A DNA stretch of 64,000 bases from Lineus longissimus (GCF_910592395.1 NC_088312.1:2482001-2546000), one strand, 5' to 3'; shown: positions 35,501 to 49,811, counted from the first letter of the stretch. Numbers and translations are program-made. Notes: a model not told the origin generated them from the letters alone.

Positions 35501-38500
35501 GCTGAATATGTACCGGCTACCGCTCTCTCCATCATCACCGACGATATGTGCCGGTGCCGGTCGTGCGAGGTCGTTTTAATGAAAAAGACGCACGCCACTG
35601 CCGTACAGGTACCTGAGAAAACTTGCCGTTTTATTCTGATTTGCGATGATTGAAATACATCTACCTCATAGTTCATGTGTTCTCATATGATAAACCAAGT
35701 GGACACATAGCCTGAAGGAACATGTAGCGATTGGGAATATTTATACACGCACCAATTGTATACAGATAGCGCTCGAGCGCGTGACTGACAATTGGATTCG
35801 ATTGGCGTTAGGAGTAGGAACCAAAATTATGATTGGACCAACAGTAAATACACGTCAACGACCGGCGTACCTCTTAAACCATCCAGGCACCAGTGGTTTT
35901 CAATATCCTCCGCCTCTCGATATGACGAATGAGTATAAAAACCCTGAAGCTCAGGATACCGTTTCACTAATTCTGATTGGAAAAGTCACGGTCCGACACT
36001 AATACTTCTTTGCCCCAATGTAGCCTCAAAAATACCAGCTGCCGATTCGAACCATCCTCGGTATTACTAGAACGCCCGGAATCAGTATGTGATGCAGTTT
36101 GAAAAGCTTGGGTGCGGGGTATGATAATGATGGAAAAAAACTTGACATCTGTATATGGATGATAAGATAACAAGATAAGGAAGAAGAAAAAAAAGAACAA
36201 TCTCAGATTCACCGGGAGTCGAACCCGTGACCAGCCGCTCCACAGTCAAACACTCTGAGCGCTGAATCGTCAAGGCTTTCATGCTGTGAGGGGATTTTAT
36301 TCGCATCATATATGCGACATGAAAAAGAGCGCCGCAATCGTAACAAGGTCGCGCAGGTGGCAGAGTGATTAGCCGAAATAGTTCCAAGTAATCGTATATT
36401 TCGATAGTTGTACAGATTTTTCTCACCATATCGTATCCATATACCTCAGTGATATAAAAAAGTATGTTTGCAGTTGATTTAACGTTTGAATGACCTTTTT
36501 TTTAAAACTTTTTAAAAATCGTGGTCAGCAGGGTCAGAGTCAATCAATAAATTGTTTTGAAAGACTCTGGCAGGGTCAAAAGAAACAGTTGTTGGCGCCG
36601 ATGATGTCAGCAATATGGCAGATTTCCACCCCACCCGTAAGATTTGCTCTCGCCACGTCATGAGCACATTGAACTGCTGGTGAACCGTACTGTGCTGAAT
36701 ATGTACCGGCTACCGCTCTCTCCATCATCACCGACGATATGTGCCGGTGCCGGTCGTGCGAGGTCGTTTTAATGAAAAAGACGCACGCCACTGCCGTACA
36801 GGTACCTGAGAAAACTTGCCGTTTTATTCTGTTTTGCGATGATTGAAATACATCTACCTCATAGTTCATGTGTTCTCATATGATAAACCAAGTGGACACA
36901 TAGCCTGAAGGAACATGTAGCGATTGGGAAAATTTATACACGCACCAATTGTATACAGATAGCGCTCGAGCGCGTGACTGACAATTGGGTTCGATTGGCG
37001 TTAGAAGTAGGAACCAAAATTATGATTGGACCAACAGTAAATACACGTCAACGACCGGCGTACCTCTTAAACCATCCAGGCACCAGTGGTTTTCAATATC
37101 CTCCGCCTCTCGATATGACGAATGAGTATAAAAACCCTGAAGCTCAGGATACCGTTTCACTAATTCTGATTGGAAAAGTCACGGTCCGACACTAATACTT
37201 CTTTGCCCCAATGTAGCCTCAAAAATACCAGCTGCCGATTCGAACCATCCTCGGTATTACTAGAACGCCCGGAATCAGTATGTGATGCAGTTTGAAAAGC
37301 TTGGGTGCGGGGTATGATAATGATGGAAAAAAACTTGACATCTGTCTATGGATGATAAGATAACAAGATAAGGAAGAAGAAAAAAAAGAACTATCTCAGA
37401 TTCACCGGGAGTCGAACCCGTGACCAGCCGCTCCACAGTCAAACACTCTGAGCGCTGAACCGTCAAGTATTTCATGCTGTGAGGGGATTTTATTCGCATC
37501 TTATATGCGACATGCAAAAGAGCGCCGCAATCGTAACAAGGTCGCGCATGTGGCAGAGTGATTAGCCGAAATAGTTCCAAGTAATCGTATATTTCGATAG
37601 TTGTACAGATTTTTCTCACCATATCGTATCCATATACCTCAGTGATATAAAAGAGTATGTTTGCAGTTGATTTAACGTTTAAATGGCTTTTTTTTTAAAC
37701 TTTTTAAAAATCGTGGTCAGCAGGGTCAGAGTCAATCAATAAATTGTTTTGAAAGACTCTGGCAGGGTCAAAAGAAACAGTTGTTGGCGCCGATGATGTC
37801 AGCAATATGGCAGATTTCCACCCCACCCGTGAGATTTGCTCTCGCACGTCATGAGCACATTGAACTGCTGGTGAACCGTACTGTGCTGAATATGTACCGA
37901 CTACCGCTCTCTCCATCATCACCGACGATATGTGCCGGTGCCGGTCGTGCGAGGTCGTTTTAATGAAAAAGACGCACGCCACTGCCGTACAGGTACCTGA
38001 GAAAACTTGCCGTTTTATTCTGATTTGCGATGATTGAAATACATCTACCTCATAGTTCATGTGTTCTCATATGATAAACCAAGTGGACACATAGCCTGAA
38101 GGAACATGTAGCGATTGGGAAAATTTATACACGCACCAATTGTATACAGATAGCGCTCGAGCGCGTGACTGACAATTGGATTCGATTGGCGTTAGAAGTA
38201 AGAACCAAAATTATGATTGGACCAACAGTAAATACACGTCAACGACCGGCGTACCTCTTAAACCATCCAGGCACCAGTGGTTTTCAATATCCTCCGCCTC
38301 TCGATATGACGAATGAGTATAAAAACCCTGAAGCTCAGGATACCGTTTCACTAATTCTGATTGGAAAAGTCACGGTCCGACACTAATACTTCTTTGCCCC
38401 AATGTAGCCTCAAAAATACCAGCTGCCGATTCGAACCATCCTCGGTATTACTAGAACGCCCGGAATCAGTATGTGATGCAGTTTGAAAAGCTTGGGTGCG

Positions 38501-41500
38501 GGGTATGATAATGATGGAAAAAAACTTGACATCTGTATATGGATGATAAGATAACAAGATAAGGAAGAAGAAAAAAAAGAACAATCTCAGATTCACCGGG
38601 AGTCGAACCCGTGACCAGCCGCTCCACAGTCAAACACTCTGAGCGCTGAACCGTCAAGGCTTTCATGCTGTGAGGGGATTTTATTCGCATCTTATATGCG
38701 ACATGCAAAAGAGCGCCGCAATCGTAACAAGGTCGCGCAGGTGGCAGAGTGATTAGCCGAAATAGTTCCAAGTAATCGTATATTTCGATAGTTGTACAGA
38801 TTTTTCTCACCATATCGTATCCATATACCTCAGTGATATAAAAGAGTATGTTTGCAGTTGATTTAACGTTTAAATGGCTTTTTTAAAAACTTTTTAAAAA
38901 TCGTGGTCAGCAGGGTCAGAGTCAATCAATAAATTGTTTTGAAAGACTCTGGCAGGGTCAAAAGAAACAGTTGTTGGCGCCGATGATGTCAGCAATATGG
39001 CAGATTTCCACCCCACCCGTGAGATTTGCTCTCGCCACGTCATGAGCACATTGAACTGCTGGTGAACCGTACTGTGCTGAATATGTACCGGCTACCGCTC
39101 TCTCCATCATCACCGACGATATGTGCCGGTGCCGGTCGTGCGAGGTCGTTTTAATGAAAAAGACGCACGCCACTGCCGTACAGGTACCTGAGAAAACTTG
39201 CCGTTTTCTGATTTGCATTGATTGAAATACATCTACCTCATAGTTCATGTGTTCTCATATGATAAACCAAGTGGACACATAGCCTGAAGGAACATGTAGC
39301 GATTGGGAAAATTTATACACGCACCAATTGTATACAGATAGCGCTCGAGCGCGTGACTGACAATTGGGTTCGATTGGCGTTAGAAGTAGGAACCAAAATT
39401 ATGATTGGACCAACAGTAAATACACGTCAACGACCGGCGTACCTCTTAAACCATCCAGGCACCAGTGGTTTTCAATATCCTCCGCCTCTCGATATGACGA
39501 ATGAGTATAAAAACCCTGAAGCTCAGGATACCGTTTCACTAATTCTGATTGGAAAAGTCACGGTCCGACACTAATACTTCTTTGCCCCAATGTAGCCTCA
39601 AAAATACCAGCTGCCGATTCGAACCATCCTCGGTATTACTAGAACGCCCGGAATCAGTATGTGATGCAGTTTGAAAAGCTTGGGTGCGGGGTATGATAAT
39701 GATGGAAAAAAACTTGACATCTGTATATGGATGATAAGATAACAAGATAAGGAAGAAGAAAAAAAAGAACAATCTCAGATTCACCGGGAGTCGAACCCGT
39801 GACCAGCCGCTCCACAGTCAAACACTCTGAGCGCTGAACCGTCAAGGCTTTCATGCTGTGAGGGGATTTTATTCGCATCTTATATGCAACATGCAAAAGA
39901 GCGCCGCAATCGTAACAAGGTCGCGCAGGTGGCAGAGTGATTAGCCGAAATAGTTCCAAGTAATCGTATATTTCGATAGTTGTAGAGATTTTTCTCACCA
40001 TATCGTATCCATATACCTCAGTGATATAAAAGAGTATGTTTGCAGTTGATTTAACGTTTAAATGGCTTTTTTTTAAAACTTTTTAAAAATCGTGGTCAGC
40101 AGGGTCAGAGTCAATCAATAAATTGTTTTGAAAGACTCTGGCAGGGTCAAAAGAAACAGTTGTTGGCGCCGATGATGTCAGCAATATGGCAGATTTCCAC
40201 CCCACCAGTGAGATTTGCTCTCGCAACGTCATGAGCACATTGAACTGCTGGTGAACCGTACTGTGCTGAATATGTACCGGCTACCGCTCTCTCCATCATC
40301 ACCGACGATATGTGCCGGTGCCGGTCGTGCGAGGTCGTTTTAATGAAAAAGACGCACGCCACTGCCGTACAGGTACCTGAGAAAACTTGCCGTTTTATTC
40401 TGATTTGCGATGATTGAAATACATCTACCTCATAGTTCATGTGTTCTCATATGATAAACCAAGTGGACACATAGCCTGAAGGAACATGTAGCGATTGGGA
40501 ATATTTATACACGCACCAATTGTATACAGATAGCGCTCGAGCGCGTGACTGACAATTGGATTCGATTGGCGTTAGGAGTAGGAACCAAAATTATGATTGG
40601 ACCAACAGTAAATACACGTCAACGACCGGCGTACCTCTTAAACCATCCAGGCACCAGTGGTTTTCAATATCCTCCGCCTCTCGATATGACGAATGAGTAT
40701 AAAAACCCTGAAGCTCAGGATACCGTTTCACTAATTCTGATTGGAAAAGTCACGGTCCGACACTAATACTTCTTTGCCCCAATGTAGCCTCAAAAATACC
40801 AGCTGCCGATTCGAACCATCCTCGGTATTACTAGAACGCCCGGAATCAGTATGTGATGCAGTTTGAAAAGCTTGGGTGCGGGGTATGATAATGATGGAAA
40901 AAAACTTGACATCTGTATATGGATGATAAGATAACAAGATAAGGAAGAAGAAAAAAAAGAACAATCTCAGATTCACCGGGAGTCGAACCCGTGACCAGCC
41001 GCTCCACAGTCAAACACTCTGAGCGCTGAACCGTCAAGGCTTTCATGCTTTGAGGGGATTTTATTCGCATCTTATATGCGACATGAAAAAGAGCGCCGCA
41101 ATCGTAACAAGGTCGCGCAGGTGGCAGAGTGATTAGCCGAAATAGTTCCAAGTAATCGTATATTTCGATAGTTGTACAGATTTTTCTCACCATATTGTAT
41201 CCATATACCTCAGTGATATAAAAGAGTATGTTTGCAGTTGATTTAACGTTTAAATGGCTTTTTTTAAAAACTTTTTAAAAATCGTGGTCAGCAGGGTCAG
41301 AGTCAATCAATAAATTGTTTTGAAAGACTCTGGCAGGGTCAAAAGAAACAGTTGTTGGCGCCGATGATGTCAGCAATATGGCAGATTTCCACCCCACCCG
41401 TGAGATTTGCTCTCGCCACGTCATGAGCACATTGAACTGCTGGTGAACCGTACTGTGCTGAATATGTACCGGCTACCGCTCTCTCCATCATCACCGACGA

Positions 41501-44500
41501 TATGTGCCGGTGCCGGTCGTGCGAGGTCGTTTTAATGAAAAAGACGCACGCCACTGCCGTACAGGTACCTGAGAAAACTTGCCGTTTTATTCTGATTTGC
41601 GATGATTGAAATACATCTACCTCATAGTTCATGTGTTCTCATATGATAAACCAAGTGGACACATAGCCTGAAGGAACATGTAGCGATTGGGAATATTTAT
41701 ACACGCACCAATTGTATACAGATAGCGCTCGAGCGTGTGACTGACAATTGGATTCGATTGGCGTTAGAAATAGGAACCAAAATTATGATTGGACCAACAG
41801 TAAATACACGTCAACGACCGGCGTACCTCTTAAACCATCCAGGCACCAGTGGTTTTCAATATCCTCCGCCTCTCGATATGACGAATGAGTATAAAAACCC
41901 TGAAGCTCAGGATACCGTTTCACTAATTCTGATTGGAAAAGTCACGGTCCGACACTAATACTTCTTTGCCCCAATGTAGCCTCAAAAATACCAGCTGCCG
42001 ATTCGAACCATCCTCGGTATTACTAGAACGCCCGGAATCAGTATGTGATGCAGTTTGAAAAGCTTGGGTGCGGGGTATGATAATGATGGAAAAAAACTTG
42101 ACATCTGTATATGGATGATAAGATAACAAGATAAGGAAGAAGAAAAAAAAGAACAATCTCAGATTCACCGGGAGTCGAACCCGTGACCAGCCGCTCCACA
42201 GTCAAACACTCTGAGCGCTGAACCGTCAAGGCTTTCATGCTGTGAGGGGATTTTATTCGCATCATATATGCGACATGCAAAAGAGCGCCGCAATGGTAAC
42301 AAGGTCGCGCAGGTGGCAGAGTGATTAGCCGAAATAGTTCCAAGTAATCGTATATTTCGATAGTTGTACAGATTTTTCTCACCATATCGTATCCATATAC
42401 CTCAGTGATATAAAAGAGTATGTTTGCAGTTGATTTAACGTTTAAATGGCTTTTTTTTAAAACTTTTTAAAAATCGTGGTCAGCAGGGTCAGAGTCAATC
42501 AATAAATTGTTTTGAAAGACTCTGGCAGGGTCAAAAGAAACAGTTGTTGGCGCCGATGATGTCAGCAATATGGCAGATTTCCACCCCACCAGTGAGATTT
42601 GCTCTCGCCACGTCATGAGCACATTGAACTGCTGGTGAACCGTACTGTGCTGAATATGTACCGGCTACCGCTCTCTCCATCATCACCGACGATATGTGCC
42701 GGTGCCGGTCGTGCGAGGTCGTTTCAATGAAAAAGACGCACGCCACTGCCGTACAGGTACCTGAGAAAACTTGCCGTTTTATTCTGATTTGCGATGATTG
42801 AAATACATCTACCTCATAGTTCATGTGTTCTCATATGATAAACCAAGTGGACACATAGCCTGAAGGAACATGTAGCGATTGGGAATATTTATACACGCAC
42901 CAATTGTATACAGATAGCGCTCGAGCGCGTGACTGACAATTGGATTCGATTGGCGTTAGGAGTAGGAACCAAAATTATGATTGGACCAACAGTAAATACA
43001 CGTCAACGACCGGCGTACCTCTTAAACCATCCAGGCACCAGTGGTTTTCAATATCCTCCGCCTCTCGATATGACGAATGAGTATAAAAACCCTGAAGCTC
43101 AGGATACCGTTTCACTAATTCTGATTGGAAAAGTCACGGTCCGACACTAATACTTCTTTGCCCCAATGTAGCCTCAAAAATACCAGCTGCCGATTCGAAC
43201 CATCCTCGGTATTACTAGAACGCCCGGAATCAGTATGTGATGCAGTTTGAAAAGCTTGGGTGCGGGGTATGATAATGATGGAAAAAAACTTGACATCTGT
43301 ATATGGATGATAAGATAACAAGATAAGGAAGAAGAAAAAAAAGAACAATCTCAGATTCACCGGGAGTCGAACCCGTGACCAGCCGCTCCACAGTCAAACA
43401 CTCTGAGCGCTGAATCGTCAAGGCTTTCATGCTGTGAGGATATTTTATTCGCATCATATATGCGACATGAAAAAGAGCGCCGCAATCGTAACAAGGTCGC
43501 GCAGGTGGCAGAGTGATTAGCCGAAATAGTTCCAAGTAATCGTATATTTCGATAGTTGTACAGATTTTTCTCACCATATCGTATCCATATACCTCAGTGA
43601 TATAAAAGAGTATGTTTGCAGTTGATTTAACGTTTGAATGACCTTTTTTTTAAAACTTTTTAAAAATCGTGGTCAGCAGGGTCAGAGTCAATCAATAAAT
43701 TGTTTTGAAAGACTCTGGCAGGGTCAAAAGAAACAGTTGTTGGCGCCGATGATGTCAGCAATATGGCAGATTTCCACCCCACCCGTAAGATTTGCTCTCG
43801 CCACGTCATGAGCACATTGAACTGCTGGTGAACCGTACTGTGCTGAATATGTACCGGCTACCGCTCTCTCCATCATCACCGACGATATGTGCCGGTGCCG
43901 GTCGTGCGAGGTCGTTTTAATGAAAAAGACGCACGCCACTGCCGTACAGGTACCTGAGAAAACTTGCCGTTTTATTCTGTTTTGCGATGATTGAAATACA
44001 TCTACCTCATAGTTCATGTGTTCTCATATGATAAACCAAGTGGACACATAGCCTGAAGGAACATGTAGCGATTGGGAAAATTTATACACGCACCAATTGT
44101 ATACAGATAGCGCTCGAGCGCGTGACTGACAATTGGGTTCGATTGGCGTTAGAAGTAGGAACCAAAATTATGATTGGACCAACAGTAAATACACGTCAAC
44201 GACCGGCGTACCTCTTAAACCATCCAGGCACCAGTGGTTTTCAATATCCTCCGCCTCTCGATATGACGAATGAGTATAAAAACCCTGAAGCTCAGGATAC
44301 CGTTTCACTAATTCTGATTGGAAAAGTCACGGTCCGACACTAATACTTCTTTGCCCCAATGTAGCCTCAAAAATACCAGCTGCCGATTCGAACCATCCTC
44401 GGTATTACTAGAACGCCCGGAATCAGTATGTGATGCAGTTTGAAAAGCTTGGGTGCGGGGTATGATAATGATGGAAAAAAACTTGACATCTGTCTATGGA

Positions 44501-47500
44501 TGATAAGATAACAAGATAAGGAAGAAGAAAAAAAAGAACTATCTCAGATTCACCGGGAGTCGAACCCGTGACCAGCCGCTCCACAGTCAAACACTCTGAG
44601 CGCTGAACCGTCAAGTATTTCATGCTGTGAGGGGATTTTATTCGCATCTTATATGCGACATGCAAAAGAGCGCCGCAATCGTAACAAGGTCGCGCAGGTG
44701 GCAGAGTGATTAGCCGAAATAGTTCCAAGTAATCGTATATTTCGATAGTTGTACAGATTTTTCTCACCATATCGTATCCATATACCTCAGTGATATAAAA
44801 GAGTATGTTTGCAGTTGATTTAACGTTTGAATGACCTTTTTTTAAAAACGTTTTAAAAATCGTGGTCAGCAGGGTCAGAGTCAATCAATAAATTGTTTTG
44901 AAAGACTCTGGCAGGGTCAAAAGAAACAGTTGTTGGCGCCGATGATGTCAGCTATATGGCAGATTTCCACCCCACCCGTGAGATTTGCTCTCGCCACGTC
45001 ATGAGCACATTGAACTGCTGGTGAACCGTACTGTGCTGAATATGTACCGGCTACCGCTCTTTCCATCATCACCGACGATATGTGCCGGTGCCGGTCGTGC
45101 GATGTCGTTTTAATGAAAAAGACGCACGCCACTGCCGTACAGGTAAATGAGAAAACTTGCCGTTTTATTCTGATTTGCGATGATTGAAATACATCTACCT
45201 CATAGTTCATGTGTTCTCATATGATAAACCAAGTGGACACATAGCCTGAAGGAACATGTAGCGATTGGGAATATTTATACACGCACCAATTAGATAGCGC
45301 TCGAGCGTGTGACTGACTATTGGATTCGATTGGCGTTGGAAGTAGGAACCGAAATTATGATTGGACCAACAGTAAATATACGTCAACGACCGGCGTACCT
45401 CTTAAACCATCCAGGCACCAGTGGTTTTCAATATCCTCCCCCTCTCGATATGACGAATGAGTATAAAAACCCTGAAGCTCGGGATACCCTTTGACTAATT
45501 CTGATTGGAAAAGTCACGGTCCGACACAAATACTTCTTTGCCCCAATGTAGCCTCAAAATACCAGCTGCCGATTCGAACCATCCTCGGTATTACTAGAAC
45601 GCCCGGAATCAGTATGTGATGCAGTTTGAAAAGCTTGGGTGCGGGGTATGATAATGATGGAAAAAAACTTGACATCTGTATATGGATGATAAGATAACAA
45701 GATAAGGTAGAAGAAAAAAAAGAACGATCTCAGATTCACCGTACCGGGAGTCGAACCCGTGACCAGCCGCTCCACAGTCAAACACTCTGAGGGCTGAACC
45801 GTCAAGGCTTTCATGCTGTGAGGGGATTTTATTCGCATCTTATATGCGACATGCAAAAGAGCGCCGCAATCGTAACAAGGTCGCGCAGGTGGCAGAGTGA
45901 TTAGCCGAAATAGTTCCAAGTAATCGTATATTTCGATAGTTGTACAGATTTTCCTCACCATATCGTATCCATATACCTCAGTGATATAAAAGAGTATGTT
46001 AGCAGTTGATTTAACGTTTGAATGGCCTTTTTTTAAAAACTTTTTAAAAATCGTGGTCAGCAGGGTCAGAGTCAATCAATAAATTGTTTTGAAAGACTCT
46101 GGCAGGGTCAAAAGAAACAGTTGTTGGCGCCGATGATGTCAGCAATATGGCAGATTTCCACCCCTACCGTGAGATTTGCTCTCGCCACGTCATGAGCACA
46201 TTGAACTGCCAGTGAACCGTACTGTGCTGAATATGTACCGGCTACCGCTCTCTCCATCATCACCGACGATATGTGCCGGTGCTGGTCGTGCGAGGTCGTT
46301 TTAATGAAAAAGACGCACGCCACTGCCGTACAGGTACCTGAGAAAACTTGCTGTTTTATTCTGATTTTCGATGATTGAAAAACATCACCTCATAGTTCAT
46401 ATGTTCTCATATGCTAAACCAAGTGGACACATAGCCTGAAGGAACATGTAGCGATTGGGAAAATTTATACACGCACCAATTGTACACAGATAGTGATCGA
46501 GCGTGTGACTGACTATTGGATTCGATTGGCGTTAGAAGTAGGAACCAAAATTATGATTGGACCAACAGTAAATATACGTCAACGACCGGCGTACCTCTTA
46601 AACCATCCAGGCATCAGTGGTTTTCAATATCCTCCGCCTCTCGATATGACGAATGAGTATAAAAACCCTGAAGCTCAGGATACCCTTTGACTAATTCTGA
46701 TTGGAAAAGTCACGGTCCGACACTAATACTTCTTTGCCCCAATGTAGCCTCAAAAATACCAGCTGCCGATTCGAACCATCCTCGGTATTACCAGAACGCC
46801 CGGAATCAGTATGTGATGCAGTTTGAAAAGCTTGGGTGCAGGGTATGATAATTATGGAAAAAAATTGACATCTGTATATGGATGACAAGATAACAAGTTA
46901 AGGAAGAAGAAAAAAAAGAACTATCTCAGATTCACCGGGAGTCGAACCCGTGACCAGCCGCTCCACAGTCAAACACTCTGAGCGCTGAACCGTCAAGGCT
47001 TTCATGCTGTGAGGGGATTTTAATCGCATGTTATATGCGATATGCAAAAGGGCGCCGCAATTGCGACAAGGTCGCGCAGGTGGCAGAGTGATTAGCCGAA
47101 ATAGTTCCAAGTAATCGTATATTTCGATAGTTGTACAGATTTTCCTCACCATATCGTATCCATACACCTCAGTGATATAAAAGAGTATGTTTGCAGTTGA
47201 TTTAACGTTTAAATGGCCTTTTTTTAAAAACTTTTTAAAAATCGTGGTCAGCAGGATCAGAGTCAATCAATTAATTGTTTTGAAAGACTCTGGCAGGGTC
47301 AAAAGAAACAGTTGTTGGCGCCGATGATGTCAGCAATATGGCAGATTTCCACCCCACCCGTGAGATTTGCTCTCGCCACGTCATGAGCACATTGAACTGC
47401 CAGTGAACCGTACTGTGCTGAATATGTACCGGCTACCGCTCTCTCCATCATCACCGACAATATGTGCCGGTGCCGGTCGTGCGAGGTCGTTTTAATGAAA

Positions 47501-47950
47501 AAGACGCACGCCACTGCCGTACAGGTACCTGAGAAAACTTGCCGTTTTATTCTGATTTGCGATGATTGAAATACATCTACCTCATAGTTCATGTGTTCTC
47601 ATATGCTAAACCAAGTGGACACATAGCCTGAAGGAACATGTAGCGATTGGGAAAATTTATACACGCACCAATTGTATACAGATAGCGCTCGAGCGTGCGA
47701 CTGACTATTGGATTCGATTGGCGTTAGAAGTAGGAACCAAAATTATGATTGGACCAAAGTAAATATACGTCAACGACCGGCGTACCTCTTAAACCATCCA
47801 GGCACCAGTGGTTTTCAATATCCTCCGCCTCTCGATATGACGAATGAGTATAAAAACCCTGAAGCTCAGGATACCCTTTGACTAAGTCTGATTGGAAAAG
47901 TCACGGTCCGACACTAATACTTCTTTGCCCCAATGTAGCCTCAAAAATAC

Positions 47951-48966
47951 CAGCTGCCGATTCGAACCATCCTCGGTATTAATAGAACGCCCGGAATCAG
48001 TATGTGATGCAGTTTGAAAAGCTTGGGTGCGGGGTATGATAATGATGGAAAAAAACTTGACATCTGTATATGGATGATAAGATAACAAGATAAGGAAGAA
48101 GAAAAAAAAGAACGATCTCAGATTCACCGTACCGGGAGTCGAACCCGTGACCAGCCGCTCCACAGTCAAACACTCTGAGGGCTGAACCGTCAAGGCTTTC
48201 ATGCTGTGAGGGGATTTTATTCGCATCTTATATGCGACATGCAAAAGAGCGCCGCAATCGTAACAAGGTCGCGCAGGTGGCAGAGTGATTAGCCGAAATA
48301 GTTCCAAGTAATCGTATATTTCGATAGTTGTACAGATTTTCCTCACCATATCGTATCCATATACCTCAGTGATATAAAAGAGTATGTTAGCAGTTGATTT
48401 AACGTTTCAATGGCTTTTTTAAAAACTTTTTAAAAATCGTGGTCAGCAGGGTCAGAGTCAATCAATTAATTGTTTTGAAAGACTCTGGCAGGGTCAAAAT
48501 AAATAGCTGTTGGCGCCGATGATGTCAGCAATATGGTGGTTTTTCATCCTACCCGTGAGATTTGCTCTCGTCACGTCAAGAGCACATTGAACTGCTAGTG
48601 AATCGTGCTGAATATGTACCGGCTACCGCTCTCTCCATCATCATCGACGATATGTGTCGGTGCCGGTGTGCAAGGGATAGTAGTCCTAGGGCTGATAGTC
48701 CGTGTAACAATAGCCCGCACTGCTAAATGTTTTGGTTAGGGTTAGCGGTACAATAGATCATGCTGCTTAATTGGTCAAATACAATGCTACCGGACTATGA
48801 CTCCAGGTGGACTATATCCGCTGTCACACCGGTCGTGCGAGGTCGTTTCAATGAAAAAGACACACGCCACTGCCGTACCGGTACCTGATAAAACTTGCTG
48901 TTTTATTCTGATTTGCGATGATTGAAATACATCTACCTCATAGTTAATGTATTCTCATATGATAAG
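47951..48966. repeat. Truncated, diverged 26th unit with an inserted MITE
   Basis: This unit follows the consensus until 48966 (..TCATATGATAA), then array identity stops. It carries more substitutions than central units (e.g. from 48530) and a 162-bp insertion (48667-48828). It also has the extra GTACC in the tRNA-like T-arm that unit 24 has. Confidence 0.85.
48667..48828. mobile_element. 162-bp MITE inserted in array unit 26
   Basis: The uninterrupted unit shows GTGCCGGTCGTGCG at this point. Here the sequence is split, leaving CCGG on both sides (4-bp target duplication). The ends are imperfect inverted repeats: TGTGCAAGGGATAGTAGTCC on the left, and TGTGACAGCGGATATAGTCC as the reverse complement of the right. 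There is no ORF, so it is non-autonomous. Comparison with 25 empty sites makes the insertion boundaries unusually clear. Confidence 0.85.
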
Positions 48967-49811
48967 CCCTTCTGTTGGTGGAAAGTGGAAGTTCCCAGTT
49001 TAGAAGACCAAAACTTTGTTTCATTGTGTTTAGAAAAAAATGGAGAGAAGGGCATATTTAGCCCGCCAATCCATGCAATTTGTTCCTAACCATTTATTCT
49101 GATTGAGACCAACAGCTAGTTTGTTAAACTCGAGTTGCGTTTCATTACGCCAAGTCGTCTTTTACAGCCCACGAAATGTGAAGAATTTATCAAATCGCAT
49201 GGTCCATAACCGATGCCGGTATAGCTCCTAAATCGTACCGAGAAAGTACGTTATATGGTCCAATGCACATTTGCCTGAAAAGCTAGCGATAAAGTGTTCA
49301 GTAAAACAGAGCAGTTCTTAACATTTCGACGCGACGTGCGTCAAGCCATTTCCAGTCAATTCCACAAATGATCAGATCCGGGGTCCAACAATCACGAATC
49401 GTAATATTCATGTTAAAACAATTTGCCAGTAATAATTCTCCGTTTGAACGCTTGATAGTTTTGAATGGAAAATGGAACTGGTCTCACCATAAGTCAATCA
49501 AATACAGTTTGTAACACATCAACTATTACTTTCTATGATTTGTTCGGTTTCGTTGATATTGGAAAGTGTTTGATTAAAGCACGTCGCAGGATTATACATC
49601 ACGATTACCATGTGACTGGTCAAACGTGAATTCGCCGTCTTCCGGTCCACAATATGGTGCTTTAAAACGAATTTGAAAATACAAATTCTTCATTTTGGCT
49701 AAAAACGCCAAATACTATACAGAAGTTGGGAATCGGCCAGGGAACTCCCGGACTTAAACTCTGAAGTACATGTATACCGTCATCTAGTGCAATCATAAAA
49801 GCATCCTGATC
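48967..49811. other. Unique sequence interrupting the last array unit
   Basis: About 845 bases with no similarity to the unit; it sits where about 190 bases of unit tail are expected. It begins GCCCTTCT and an exact inverse AGAAGGGC follows at 49045-49052. No gene is seen. It could be an insertion or a replacement. Confidence 0.5.

Larger units (their letters stand above)
18224..48966. repeat. Tandem array of ~1.19-kb units (25 complete, 1 truncated)
   Basis: Head-to-tail units, each started here at CAGCTGCCGATTCG. Unit starts: 18224, 19406, 20596, 21781, 22972, 24159, 25348, 26537, 27714, 28899, 30090, 31278, 32465, 33656, 34844, 36036, 37229, 38420, 39608, 40800, 41992, 43184, 44377, 45563, 46760, 47951. 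Lengths are 1177-1197 bases. Differences are single substitutions, A-run length changes and small indels (e.g. about 8 bases lost near 27548). The last units are the most diverged. All ORFs shared between units (minus-strand 96-133 codons, plus-strand 65-73 codons) are broken or frame-shifted in some copies, so the unit is probably non-coding. Each unit carries promoter-like and tRNA-like signals, listed separately for unit 2. Confidence 0.97.

Noticed and set aside
18224-48966. Repeated minus-strand ORFs of 96-133 codons and plus-strand ORFs of 65-73 codons as a tandem protein gene family
   Set aside because: A-run length changes and the GCCACG/GCACG indel shift their frames between units, ends differ, and part of the longest one is simply the translated tRNA-like segment.
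18224-48966. CRISPR array or rDNA/5S/snRNA/histone cluster
   Set aside because: The repeat unit is 1.19 kb without spacers, and I find no 18S/28S, intact 5S, snRNA or histone coding sequence in it.
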